In this document: piece by piece, positions 18,182 through 26,500 of the stretch
How positions within the stretch are numbered: position 1 is the stretch's first letter
How the letters are laid out: the number at the start of each line of letters is the position of its first letter
From: an uncultured Sphingomonadaceae bacterium
GTDB taxonomy: Bacteria > Pseudomonadota > Alphaproteobacteria > Sphingomonadales > Sphingomonadaceae
NCBI GenBank assembly: GCA_947497315.1
Contig: CANMFX010000002.1
Location: forward strand, 124,001-188,000
DNA length: 64,000 nt
Direction of reading: 5' to 3'
Notes under the pieces: generated by a model
The model's database searches: none
What the model was told of the DNA's origin: nothing
Seen by the model: the letters and a program-made list of their open reading frames with translations, nothing else
Translations under genes and position numbers: made by a program

Positions 18182-18843
18182 GCAGTGGCATGAACAAGTT
18201 GGCTCTGTTCGATTGCGATGGCACAATGGTCGATAGCCAGGCGAATATCTGTGCTTCGATGGATCAGGCTTTCCTTGCGCACGGTTTGACCCCACCGGAC
18301 CATCACAAGACGCGCCGAATTGTTGGTCTGAGCCTGCAGGAAGCTGTTCGTCAGCTATTGCCGGATCAGGAAGATGCCTTGGTTGCTGCTGTCACTCAGT
18401 CTTACCGCGATGGCTTTTTCAAGATGCGGGAGGATGGCGCAGTACAGGAACCGCTTTATGAGGGCCTGATCGGATTGATCGACCGACTTGAAAGCGATGG
18501 CTGGATGCTCGGCGTGGCGACCGGAAAATCCGATCGGGGACTTAACCATGTTCTGGAAGTGCATGGGCTGATGGACCGGTTTGTGACTTTGCAGACCGCC
18601 GACCGACATCCTTCCAAACCGCACCCTGCCATGGTGGAGCTTGCCATATCCGAAGCCGGCGCCGCAGCGGAAACCACGGCTATGATCGGCGATACGAGCT
18701 TCGACATGGAAATGGGTGTTAACGCTGGCGTGCGTCCAATTGGTGTGGACTGGGGCTATCATGACAGTCATGAATTGCTGACAGCAGGCGCTCATATCGT
18801 GGCCGAGACGATGGATGAACTATACGAGACTTTGAGCCAATGA
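18178..18843 (+). CDS. HAD-superfamily phosphatase, phosphoglycolate-phosphatase-like
   Basis: 221 residues, HAD-IA type. The nucleophile motif is FDCDGTMVDS near the N-terminus, motif II ATGKSDRG, motif III lysine in KPHPAMVELA, and motif IV IGDTSFDMEMGVNAG. The alpha-helical cap lies between motifs I and II. Likely substrates are small phosphate esters such as phosphoglycolate, or a pyrimidine nucleotide; the exact one cannot be called. It overlaps the PaiB-like gene as ATGA. Confidence 0.88.
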   Translation: MSSGMNKLALFDCDGTMVDSQANICASMDQAFLAHGLTPPDHHKTRRIVGLSLQEAVRQLLPDQEDALVAAVTQSYRDGFFKMREDGAVQEPLYEGLIGLIDRLESDGWMLGVATGKSDRGLNHVLEVHGLMDRFVTLQTADRHPSKPHPAMVELAISEAGAAAETTAMIGDTSFDMEMGVNAGVRPIGVDWGYHDSHELLTAGAHIVAETMDELYETLSQ

Positions 18844-19145
18844 CCAAGCCACCGGAAAAATATGACGATCCGATTTATGTCGCTGATCCGGAAAAGGAAA
18901 AGCAGGCCAAGACGCTGCATTTCATGGTCAGTATCATTCGCTTGCTTGGCATTGCGATATTGATGTTGGGCATTGCCATCGCGCTGGGCAGACTGGCCGG
19001 CATTCCAGCCCCGGCTGGCTATGTGCTGATAGTTCTGGGGCTTGCGCAAACCTGGGTGATCCCGTTTGTAATGGTGCGGTCTTTCGTCAAGCGGCAGGTT
19101 ACTGAGGAAGCCGAGAAAGAAGCGGCGGATGAAAAAATTCTATAA
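18840..19145 (+). CDS. Small membrane protein with two spans, unknown function
   Basis: 101 residues. Two hydrophobic spans (MVSIIRLLGIAILMLGIAIA and GYVLIVLGLAQTWVIPFVMV) lie between a charged N-terminus and a charged tail. I do not recognise a family. It overlaps both neighbours (ATGA with the HAD gene, 17 bp with the ATP12 gene), which supports it being translated. Confidence 0.75.
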   Translation: MTKPPEKYDDPIYVADPEKEKQAKTLHFMVSIIRLLGIAILMLGIAIALGRLAGIPAPAGYVLIVLGLAQTWVIPFVMVRSFVKRQVTEEAEKEAADEKIL

Positions 19146-19827
19146 GCAGGCTGCTAGCGTCGCGGTCGATGGCGGTTTTGTAATCCACTTGGACGGTCGC
19201 CCGGTTAAAACCCCGGCGCGCAACCCGCTCCATCTTCCCACTTCGCAACTGGCTGAAGCGATTGCGGAGGAATGGGCTGTACAAGGCGAAGAGATTGATC
19301 CAGCGACAATGCCTTTCACTGCGCTGGCTCAGGGTGCGCTGGACCAGGTCACCCACGAACGGGAGCGTATTGTTGGACGCATCGCCGCTTTTTCGGACAG
19401 TGACATGCTCTATTATCGCGGCGATGATAGCCAGCAGGCATTGGCTGATCATCAGGCCGAAAAGTGGGACCCGCTACTCGATTGGGCACGGACCCGTTAT
19501 GATATCAGTTTTGTTCTGACCCGCGGGATAATGCATAAGTCACAGTCAGAGCAAACCATCGCCCGGTTGTCTGAGGCGGTTGATGTGCAGGATGATTTTA
19601 CGCTTGCCGCCATGCTTTCGCTGGTGGGGCTTGCCGGTTCGCTGGTTGCAATTTTGGCATTAGTCGAAGGCGCATATGACACGGATGCTCTTTGGCCGCT
19701 GATGAATCTCGAAGAACTTTGGCAGGAAGAGCAATGGGGCAAGGATGATCTTGCGACCCAAAACCGGGCAATCAAAGAGGCCGAATTCCTGGCTGCCGCC
19801 CAATTTCTTGCACTTTCCCGCACTTAG
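19129..19827 (+). CDS. ATP12-family F1-ATPase assembly chaperone
   Basis: 232 residues. The start KKFYKQAASVAVDGGFVIHLDGRPVKTPAR and the middle PFTALAQGALDQV, DMLYYRG and WDPLLDWARTRYDI match the ATP12 family, found in mitochondria and alphaproteobacteria. The mitochondrial protein binds the F1 alpha subunit before hexamer assembly; the bacterial role is inferred from that. It ends a chain of overlapping genes. Confidence 0.93.
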   Translation: MKKFYKQAASVAVDGGFVIHLDGRPVKTPARNPLHLPTSQLAEAIAEEWAVQGEEIDPATMPFTALAQGALDQVTHERERIVGRIAAFSDSDMLYYRGDDSQQALADHQAEKWDPLLDWARTRYDISFVLTRGIMHKSQSEQTIARLSEAVDVQDDFTLAAMLSLVGLAGSLVAILALVEGAYDTDALWPLMNLEELWQEEQWGKDDLATQNRAIKEAEFLAAAQFLALSRT

Positions 19828-19883
19828 TTTTTCCCTTTTCCGCAATTTTCCGCTACAGGCCCGTAACTGTAAACGGAGACTAC

Positions 19884-21341
19884 ATGACAACTTCTTCCCC
19901 ACGCCAATCCTTGGCGCTATGCGACAGCCCGGCAGAGGCCGTCGCTCTTCTCGAAAAACTCTACCAAGAACAAATTGATCTGATCACCGCGCGTTTTGCT
20001 CGCTATGCGAAAGGCGATTTGTCTGACGGCGACCGCGAACAGGGCGTTTACCCGATGATCTCGGTGGAGATTCCAGCCGATCAAGCGACCGAAACCAGCA
20101 ATCTGGCATCGGGTCGGATTTCCGACATAAATTGCTACAGCACGACGATTAGTCAGCCGAAACTCTATCGCCGCTATCTGCTCGATCAGCTGGAGCGGAT
20201 CAATCGCATCTTTACCGCGAAAATCCATGTTGGACTGTCCGACACACCGATTCCATTGGCCTTCGCCATTGAAAATGCTGCTGGCGGGCTGGACCGGGAT
20301 CGCAAAGATGCGTTGCCCAACCATTTCCACACGCCAAATCTGGTCAAGACTAATGACGAAATCGTCGATGGTGGACAGATTTTCCAGGATCATGTCGACA
20401 GCGCGCTGTCCCTCTTCACCGCCGAGCGGGTGGACTATTCGCTTCACCGTATCCGCCATTATTGCGCGACCGATCCGGAATATTTCCAGCCCTTCATATT
20501 ATTCACCAACTATCAGCGCTACGTGGACGAGTTTATCGAATTTGGCCTGGAAGAGGTGAAGTCCGGTAAAGCAGAAATGCTGGTCGAGCCAGGCAACCGT
20601 ATCACTGGAGCAGATGGTAAGCCATCTTGTCCGCCAATTGCCAAGCCGCCGCAAATGCCGGCCTATCATCTGGTCCGGAAAGATGGCCGCCCTGGAGTTA
20701 CTTTAGTCAATATGGGTGTCGGTCCGTCCAATGCCAAAACGATCACCGATCATCTGGCTGTCCTGCGCCCGCACGTCTGGCTGATGATCGGTCACTGCGG
20801 CGCGCTGCGCCGGACGCAGCGACTGGGCGACTATGTTCTCGCTCATGCTTATTTGCGCGATGATAATGTCCTCGATGATGTTTTGCCGCCAAGTATTCCA
20901 TTACCAACCATCGCTGAAGTGCAACTCGCACTGACCAAGGCGGTGCAGGAAGAAACCGGCATTGACCAGTCGCAGCTCAAACAGCATTTGCGCACCGGGA
21001 CAGTCGTTACCACCGGCGACCGCAACTGGGAGCTGCGCTTTGAGCAGATTGCCAAACGTCTGAACCAGTCCCGCGCGATCGCTATCGATATGGAGTCCGC
21101 GACCGTGGCAGCCAATGGCTATCGCTACCGCGTGCCTTATGGAACTTTGCTTTGTGCGTCGGACAAGCCTCTCCACGGGGAAATAAAACTCCCGGGTATG
21201 GCAGATGCTTTCTACCAGGAACGGGTCGGGCAGCATCTGGCCATTGGTCTGCGGACGATTGACCTGTTGGCGCAAGAAGCCGACGCAGGCACTTTGCATA
21301 GCCGCAAACTGCGCAGCTTTGGCGAGCCTCTGTTCCGGTAG
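19884..21341 (+). CDS. amn: AMP nucleosidase
   Basis: 485 residues, usual length. Hydrolyses AMP to adenine and ribose 5-phosphate. The N-terminal regulatory domain (QEQIDLITARFARYAKGD, FCY-like INCYSTTISQPKLYRRYL) is followed by a nucleoside-phosphorylase-type catalytic domain (NMGVGPSNAKTITDHLAVLR, VWLMIGHCGALRRTQRLGDY, AIDMESATVAANGYRYRVPY). GGAGA lies eight bases ahead of the ATG. Confidence 0.95.
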   Translation: MTTSSPRQSLALCDSPAEAVALLEKLYQEQIDLITARFARYAKGDLSDGDREQGVYPMISVEIPADQATETSNLASGRISDINCYSTTISQPKLYRRYLLDQLERINRIFTAKIHVGLSDTPIPLAFAIENAAGGLDRDRKDALPNHFHTPNLVKTNDEIVDGGQIFQDHVDSALSLFTAERVDYSLHRIRHYCATDPEYFQPFILFTNYQRYVDEFIEFGLEEVKSGKAEMLVEPGNRITGADGKPSCPPIAKPPQMPAYHLVRKDGRPGVTLVNMGVGPSNAKTITDHLAVLRPHVWLMIGHCGALRRTQRLGDYVLAHAYLRDDNVLDDVLPPSIPLPTIAEVQLALTKAVQEETGIDQSQLKQHLRTGTVVTTGDRNWELRFEQIAKRLNQSRAIAIDMESATVAANGYRYRVPYGTLLCASDKPLHGEIKLPGMADAFYQERVGQHLAIGLRTIDLLAQEADAGTLHSRKLRSFGEPLFR

Positions 21342-21349
21342 GCACAACC

Positions 21350-21374
21350 CTCCTCTCCCTCAAGGGGAGAGGAG
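21350..21374. repeat. Hairpin after amn
   Basis: CTCCTCTCCC and GGGAGAGGAG form a 10-bp perfect stem around a five-base loop, nine bases past the amn stop. No T-run follows on either strand, so it resembles a dispersed extragenic palindrome more than an intrinsic terminator, though it may still end transcription or protect the 3' end. Confidence 0.5.
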
Positions 21375-21392
21375 TAATCCACTAAATTCCAA

Positions 21393-21600
21393 CGAAGTTT
21401 ACAAACTTCACAAGCCCCTTTGGGCTGTCTCATCATGCAATAAAATTCCAAAGTTCACACAAATCACATAGCGTCGCATTTCAAGCTGTATGTGACGAAG
21501 TTTACAATGTGCACACAGTCCTTTTGGGCATTTTTCGCCGCGCAAGAAAATTGTAAAGTTCACACAAGTCTCACCCCCCCCTTCATGCGGATTGTGAGGA
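21393..21600. repeat. Two diverged tandem units of about 103 bp
   Basis: CGAAGTTTACAA recurs at 21393 and 21496. Both units continue in parallel: a CACA segment, CCTTTTGGGC or CCCTTTGGGC, then AAAATT-nn-AAAGTTCACACAA. Conserved blocks and variable spacers suggest an old duplication of an extragenic element. A small hairpin (GCTGTG / CACAGC, 21624-21642) and further A/T-rich DNA follow up to the OmpW gene. No protein is encoded in 21342-21782. Confidence 0.6.
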
Positions 21601-21686
21601 TATATTCAACTGTCAAAGAGCCAGCTGTGACAATGCCACAGCAGGTTACCTGTAGGACAGCAAAATAACCTAAAAACTCAGGAAGA

Positions 21687-21700
21687 TTGACCCAGATCAA
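21687..21700. promoter_or_regulatory. FNR/FixK-type box upstream of the OmpW-family gene
   Basis: TTGACCCAGATCAA is a 14-bp match to the TTGAT-n4-ATCAA consensus with one changed base, and its complement TTGATCTGGGTCAA is the common alphaproteobacterial FixK/FNR form. It lies 82 bases ahead of the OmpW start codon. This predicts oxygen-responsive control. Confidence 0.7.
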
Positions 21701-21782
21701 AGATATTGTTGCGATGGATCAATGCAGGTCCTTCTGGCTCTCCCTAACCACCATTGGGGACTAAGTAAGAAGGATTTTTCCA

Positions 21783-22451
21783 ATGCGTAAGACAGTGAAA
21801 TTTTTGGCGCTGGCAGCGGTATCGGGCATGGCTATCAGCTCTGTGCCGGCCTTTGCTGAACAGGGTGACATAATAGTCCGCGTCCGGGCGATCAACGTAA
21901 TGCCCAGTGAGGAAAGCGGTTCGATTTTGCCCGCCTTTCCCGGTGAGCAGGTGAGCGTGGATAACAGTCCCGCACCGGAAGTTGATATTACCTATATGGC
22001 GACCGACAATATCGGTTTCGAGTTGATCGCGGCGACCACCAAGCACAGTGCAAGCGGTGTTTCGGGAACGACCGGCGGTATCGGGCGTCTGGCATCGACC
22101 TGGGTGCTGCCGCCAACCCTGACGGCACAATATCATTTTGCGCCTGATGCAGCGATCCGTCCCTATATCGGGGCCGGCATCAACTACACGATGTTCTACA
22201 ACGAAAATGCTTCGGATGCGCTGGAAGCGGCGGTGGGTGAAACGGATGTCAGCCTGAAAAGCAGCTTCGGTTATGCGCTGCAGGCCGGTTTCGATATTCC
22301 CATCAATGATCGATTTACGTTCAATGTTGACGTTAAATATCTTGACGTTGACACCACAGCGACGCTGCGGACAACCGCTGCGGGAGAGCAGCGGGTAAAG
22401 ATCAATCTTGACCCGATCGTGGTCGGTGTTGGTTTGGGTATCAAGCTATAG
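21783..22451 (+). CDS. OmpW-family outer membrane protein
   Basis: 222 residues. Signal peptide ending SSVPAFA, then an eight-strand barrel of the OmpW type: DIIVRVRAINVMP, PEVDITYMATDNIGFELIAA, LPPTLTAQYHFAPDAAIRPY, GAGINYT, DRFTFNVDVKYLDVDT, and the C-terminal strand NLDPIVVGVGLGIKL. OmpW proteins form small hydrophobic channels in the outer membrane, often FNR-controlled, consistent with the box upstream. AGAAGGA gives a ribosome-binding site. Confidence 0.92.
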   Translation: MRKTVKFLALAAVSGMAISSVPAFAEQGDIIVRVRAINVMPSEESGSILPAFPGEQVSVDNSPAPEVDITYMATDNIGFELIAATTKHSASGVSGTTGGIGRLASTWVLPPTLTAQYHFAPDAAIRPYIGAGINYTMFYNENASDALEAAVGETDVSLKSSFGYALQAGFDIPINDRFTFNVDVKYLDVDTTATLRTTAAGEQRVKINLDPIVVGVGLGIKL

Positions 22452-22593
22452 CGGTGAACTAGCGTTATAGTTTCGGGAGGGAGATCACGTGAAGATACAC
22501 GGTCGCCGAGGAGGGACAACTTGGCGGCTTGGTATCTTTGCGTGATCTTTTTTGCAATCGTGATGCTGAACGGAATTGTTTGTCAAAAACGGA

Positions 22594-22620
22594 CGTCATT
22601 CCAGCGAAAGCTGGGATCTC
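22594..22620. repeat. Single copy of the palindromic element also found at 26400
   Basis: CGTCATTCCAGCGAAAGCTG and the following GGATCTC match, with one base changed, the left arm of the paired element at 26400-26477. CCAGC-GAAA-GCTGG is a tetraloop hairpin. Its presence twice in 4 kb suggests a dispersed extragenic family in this genome. Confidence 0.65.
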
Positions 22621-22647
22621 CTGTAGGACGCCATTGGCTAAGAAAGC

Positions 22648-23643
22648 CTAACCCCCAACGCCCAGGGCCATTCCCGCTTCGCGGATCCGTTTGGCCTCTG
22701 CGCCGTCATTTTTGAAGGCGGCCAGTCCGTCGGCCAGTGCCTTTTTGGCCTTGGCGGTTTGACCCAGTTGCATGCGGCTGCGCATCAGCATGATCCAGCC
22801 ATTGGCGTCATTGGGATTGGATTGCAGTCGTTGATCAAGGCCATCCACCATATTCGCGATCATCGCTTCCTGCTGACCGGCGGGCAAGGCAGCAGCTTCC
22901 TGCATTTGCTGGCGGCTAGGGCCGGGGATAGCTGCGGTAGCAACTTGCGGACCGTCGGTGGAGATGCCGCCTGTGGGCGCCGCTGGCGTAACCTTTGCGA
23001 GCCGCGCGGCCACGTCGATCTTTTCCTTTTCGGCAACCTGTCCGATCACCCGGCGGATATCTGCGGCATAAGGTGCATCTGCCGGCGTGTCTTCAAGCAA
23101 CGCGAACCAGTCATTAATTGCGCCGCGATGATCGCCGGAAATATCCTTTTGCACGGCCAGGAAATAGCGCGCACGTGGGTCGCTCTTGTCAATGGCCAGC
23201 GCCTTTCTAAAAGCATCTGCGGCATCGCCGGGGACTTGCTGCCCGTCGCTGGACATGACCAGCGCCTCACCCAGCATTGACCAATATTCAGCGTTGTCGG
23301 GATCAAGCGTTGTTGCGCGTTTCATCGCCGTGGCGGATTCGGCAAATTTCTGGGTTTCGAAATAACTCCAGCCCAGCATACGCCAGCTTTCCGCGTCTTC
23401 GGGATCATCCTGAAGCTTTTTTTCAAGGCCAGCTATGACTTCATCAACACTGGGCGCGGCCTGGTTTTCGCCAGCCGCCACCTCGGCGCCTGCGCCGCTG
23501 CCTGAACTTTCTGTATCCATGCCGCGATAAACCTGAACACCGACCGCTGCAATGGCCAGGACCGCGGCTGATATCAGAGCAATACGGCTGATGTTGCCGC
23601 CCGATTTCTTGCCGGATGCTGCAATTTCTTCTGGCTCGCTCAT
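22648..23643 (-). CDS. Membrane-anchored TPR protein, CcmI/NrfG-like (cytochrome c assembly candidate)
   Basis: 331 residues from the chosen ATG. One membrane span near the N-terminus (RIALISAAVLAIAAVGVQVY) is followed by TPR units (ESWRMLGWSYFETQKFAESATAMKRAT, AEYWSMLGEALV, ARYFLAVQKDISGDHRGAI) and a C-terminal region (DANGWIMLMRSRMQLGQTAKAKKAL). This layout matches periplasmic TPR factors such as NrfG and the C-terminal part of CcmI/CycH, which present apocytochrome c to the haem lyase. The family link is similarity of layout, not proof. It is divergent from the decahaem cytochrome set, which would need such a factor. The frame runs open to 23760, but M at 23643 starts a normal protein. Confidence 0.72.
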   Translation of the reverse strand: MSEPEEIAASGKKSGGNISRIALISAAVLAIAAVGVQVYRGMDTESSGSGAGAEVAAGENQAAPSVDEVIAGLEKKLQDDPEDAESWRMLGWSYFETQKFAESATAMKRATTLDPDNAEYWSMLGEALVMSSDGQQVPGDAADAFRKALAIDKSDPRARYFLAVQKDISGDHRGAINDWFALLEDTPADAPYAADIRRVIGQVAEKEKIDVAARLAKVTPAAPTGGISTDGPQVATAAIPGPSRQQMQEAAALPAGQQEAMIANMVDGLDQRLQSNPNDANGWIMLMRSRMQLGQTAKAKKALADGLAAFKNDGAEAKRIREAGMALGVGG

Positions 23644-23705
23644 GTCTAAAACCCGTTTCTCAATTGGTGCGACCCCGTTGATAGCTTCGCATTGTCGTAA
23701 ACTGT

Positions 23706-23756
23706 ACCGCTTTGACAAGTAATTTGTTTCAGATTTTCGATAGTGACCAAAGCGGT
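23706..23756. promoter_or_regulatory. 9-bp inverted repeat in the divergent promoter region
   Basis: ACCGCTTTG (23706-23714) and CAAAGCGGT (23748-23756) are perfect complements 33 bases apart, between the TPR gene and the oxidoreductase fusion gene. A direct repeat of TGGTAAG at 23797 and 23808 (11-bp period) lies nearer the fusion gene. Either could bind a regulator of the divergent pair. I could not place a clear -35/-10 pair. Confidence 0.4.
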
Positions 23757-23919
23757 TCAAACTGTGATATTTTCCACTGGCATATCAAAAGCTTTTTGGT
23801 AAGATGCTGGTAAGTTAAGTCTTTTGGGGTCGCGCTAGAGCCGGAAAAGTTGCTGCATTGGTCCGTTAAAACGCATGAGGGAGCGTTGGGTCAAAAAGGG
23901 CAAAAGGGGGAAGAAGCGC

Positions 23920-26370
23920 GTGGCGGACAAGTTTCGAGTGGTGATCGTGGGATCAGGACCAGCGGGCATGAGTGCCGCCGGTCGTGCTGCACAATTGAAA
24001 CTGAAACATGTGCTCTTGGAAAAGACCGACCACCTTTCTGACACCATCTACAAATATCAAAAGGGCAAGCATGTCATGGCGACGCCGAGCCAGCTGGTGC
24101 TGCGTTCGGATATGGATTTTGACGCGGGCAAGCGTGAAGCGATCCTGGAAATCTGGGACAAGCAAACCGAAGCTTGTGCGGTCAATGTCCAATATAATGC
24201 TGAACCGGTAAAGATCGAAGGCGAAGAAGGCAATTTTACTATCACGTTGAAAAACGGTGATAAAGTAATGGCCGAGACGATTGTTATGGCGATCGGGACG
24301 CAGGGTAATCCCAACCTGATGCGCTGCCCGGGTGGTGATAACAAACTGGTGCAATATCAGCTCGATGATCCCGGCGAATATTATGACGAGCATATCACCG
24401 TCATCGGTTCCGGAGATGCGGGGATTGAAAATGCGCTCGGTCTCGCGGCTGATGCGGCGCAGAATAATATTGTCACGATCCTCAATCGCTCGCCGGAATT
24501 TGCGCGTGCAAAAAAGGCTAACGTAAAGCTGCTGATGGAAGCCGGCGAGCAGGGCAAGGTAGATGTCCGTACCGAGACGACTCCGGCCGAAGTGAAAGAT
24601 GGCGAGCTGGTACTCGAAACCCGCGATGGTCAGGAAACAATCAAGTGCGACCGGATTATTGCACGCATGGGCTCCGCACCGCCGCGCAAATTTGTCGAGC
24701 AATGCGGAATTGAATTTACCAGCGAAGACCGGGAGGCTTATCCCAAGCTGAGCCCGGCTTTCGAAAGCACGAAGAAGGGTATTTATGTCATCGGTGCGCT
24801 GGCCGGCTATCCGCTGATCAAGCACTGTATGAACCAGGGCTATGACGTCATTGAATTTATCAACGGCAACAAGGACCTGAAGCCGGCTGATGAGCCAATT
24901 CTCGAGAAGAAATTCGCGGGCCTGCCCGGTAGCAAGTCGGTCGATGAATGGCTCGAATTTTTTCGCGAGAAGGTCACTATTCTCAATGACCTGTCACCCT
25001 TGCAGATGCGCGAATTCATGCTCGACAGCGAGCCGCGCCGCTATCGTCACGGCGAGGTGGTATTTGAAAAGAATGAACCGGGCTCATCCCTGTTCGCCAT
25101 TGCCGAGGGTTCGGTTGCGGTGGAGATTAATCCCGATGATCCGTCAATCACGGTTCCGATTGAGGAAGGATCGATCTTCGGCGAGGTCGGCCTGATATCC
25201 GGTCGCCGCCGCGGTGCCACCATCAACGCGGCCGAAGACCTGATCGTCGTCGAAATTTCTCGCACGGCGGCGTTGAAATTGCAGGCCTCGGTGCCAGCTG
25301 CCAAGCGCGCCATCACGCGTATCTCCACGGAACGCCAGTTGCTGCAGATGTTTGGTTCCGGCCTGACCAAAGACGATATCTCCGAGGTCGTCGAGAGCAG
25401 CGAGATCATGAATGTCAGGGCAGGCGAAGCGATTATCGAGGAAGGCAGCGAGGGCAATGACATCTACGTCATTCGCGTCGGATCGATGGTGGTGGAAAAG
25501 GAAATTGGCGGCAAGCCGGTGTTCCTGTCCTATCTGCCAGCCGGTTCCTATGTCGGGGAAATGACTCTTATCGCGGGCGGCATGCGGACCGCCACTGTAA
25601 AGGCGGCGATCAAGTCGGAAGTCATCAAGATCAACGGCGATGCCTTCAAGAAGGTGCTCGACAAGCATCCCGACCTGATGCGCAAGGCGAAGCAGGAAAT
25701 GGCTTCCCGTCAGGATATCAATGCCTTTGTCGAGGCCAAGAAAGACAGCTTTTCCGGCGTTGTCGATATGTATTCCGGCGTTGCCAATTTCCTCGTCGAC
25801 AATGGCATCGGCGAAGCAACCGACGTGTTGCTGATCGACGAGAATCTCTGCGTGGGCTGCGACAATTGCGAGAAAGCCTGCGCCGACAGTCATGAAGGTC
25901 TGTCCCGTCTCGACCGTGAAGCGGGCCGGACCTATGCGCATCTGCACGTCCCAACCAGCTGTCGCCACTGCGAGCATCCGCACTGCATGTCCGATTGCCC
26001 GCCCGATGCGATCCATCGCGGTCCAGACGGGGAGGTCTTCATCGATGACACTTGCATCGGCTGCGGCAATTGCCAGCGTTATTGCCCCTATGGCGTGATC
26101 CGCATGGACAAGGTGCCGCCGAAGAAACCTGGTCTGCTGAGCTGGCTGTTCTTCGGTAGCGGGCCGGGGCCCGGTGAGCCCGACAAGCAATGGGCCGCGG
26201 AAAATAGCGATCCCGATGTCGAGAAACCCAAGAAAGCAATCAAATGTGATATGTGCGCCGGTATCAACGGCGGCCCGGCCTGTGTCCGTGCCTGTCCGAC
26301 CGGTGCCGCGATCCGCGTCGCGCCAGAAGAGTTCCTCACTGTCGCCAAGCTAGAGCAGGAGGACGCGTGA
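23920..26370 (+). CDS. Fusion protein: flavin/NAD(P) oxidoreductase + two cyclic-nucleotide-binding domains + four-cluster ferredoxin
   Basis: 816 residues from the GTG at 23920, which has AGGGGGAAG upstream; an ATG at 23875 lacks such a site. Domains: (1) residues about 5-320, two-dinucleotide-fold oxidoreductase with VGSGPAGMSAAG (FAD) and IGSGDAGIENA (NAD(P)), like thioredoxin reductase but with no CxxC disulfide; (2) about 355-470 and 475-600, two CRP-type cNMP-binding domains with phosphate-cassette segments FGEVGLISGRRRGAT and VGEMTLIAGGMRTAT, both keeping the Glu and Arg that bind the nucleotide; (3) about 635-800, sixteen cysteines in CVGCDNCEKAC, CRHCEHPHCMSDC, CIGCGNCQRYC and CDMC-x8-CVRAC, for four [4Fe-4S] clusters as in HybA/DmsB proteins. 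I infer NAD(P)H-to-FeS electron transfer gated by cyclic nucleotide. It has no signal peptide, so it is cytoplasmic. Confidence 0.88.
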   Translation: MADKFRVVIVGSGPAGMSAAGRAAQLKLKHVLLEKTDHLSDTIYKYQKGKHVMATPSQLVLRSDMDFDAGKREAILEIWDKQTEACAVNVQYNAEPVKIEGEEGNFTITLKNGDKVMAETIVMAIGTQGNPNLMRCPGGDNKLVQYQLDDPGEYYDEHITVIGSGDAGIENALGLAADAAQNNIVTILNRSPEFARAKKANVKLLMEAGEQGKVDVRTETTPAEVKDGELVLETRDGQETIKCDRIIARMGSAPPRKFVEQCGIEFTSEDREAYPKLSPAFESTKKGIYVIGALAGYPLIKHCMNQGYDVIEFINGNKDLKPADEPILEKKFAGLPGSKSVDEWLEFFREKVTILNDLSPLQMREFMLDSEPRRYRHGEVVFEKNEPGSSLFAIAEGSVAVEINPDDPSITVPIEEGSIFGEVGLISGRRRGATINAAEDLIVVEISRTAALKLQASVPAAKRAITRISTERQLLQMFGSGLTKDDISEVVESSEIMNVRAGEAIIEEGSEGNDIYVIRVGSMVVEKEIGGKPVFLSYLPAGSYVGEMTLIAGGMRTATVKAAIKSEVIKINGDAFKKVLDKHPDLMRKAKQEMASRQDINAFVEAKKDSFSGVVDMYSGVANFLVDNGIGEATDVLLIDENLCVGCDNCEKACADSHEGLSRLDREAGRTYAHLHVPTSCRHCEHPHCMSDCPPDAIHRGPDGEVFIDDTCIGCGNCQRYCPYGVIRMDKVPPKKPGLLSWLFFGSGPGPGEPDKQWAAENSDPDVEKPKKAIKCDMCAGINGGPACVRACPTGAAIRVAPEEFLTVAKLEQEDA

Positions 26371-26399
26371 TGAGGAGCCTGTTTTCTGATACTTCACAC

Positions 26400-26477
26400 C
26401 GTCATCCCAGCGAAAGCTGGGATCTCCTCAAGGAGAGCGGTAAACTTAGGGAGATCCCAGCTTTCGCTGGGATGACG
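26400..26477. repeat. Perfect 28-bp inverted repeat (paired extragenic palindrome) inside the redox gene set
   Basis: Left arm 26400-26427 and right arm 26450-26477 are exact complements; each arm itself contains the CCAGC-GAAA-GCTGG hairpin. The 22-base spacer includes AAGGAGAGCGG. It lies between the fusion gene and the membrane protein gene and does not interrupt either. A long RNA hairpin here could set the ratio of upstream to downstream product, or act as a partial terminator. Confidence 0.75.
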
Positions 26478-26500
26478 ATCGCTATGGGAGGGCATGCATA

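Noticed and set aside
22521-22715. 64-residue plus frame after the OmpW gene
   Set aside because: Runs through the palindromic element and into the TPR gene; no ribosome-binding site or domain.
25144-26190. Long open frame (348 residues) on the minus strand inside the redox fusion gene
   Set aside because: Antisense shadow of a G/C-rich coding region; no recognisable domain, low-complexity His/Asp/Ile pattern, and the plus strand is plainly coding.
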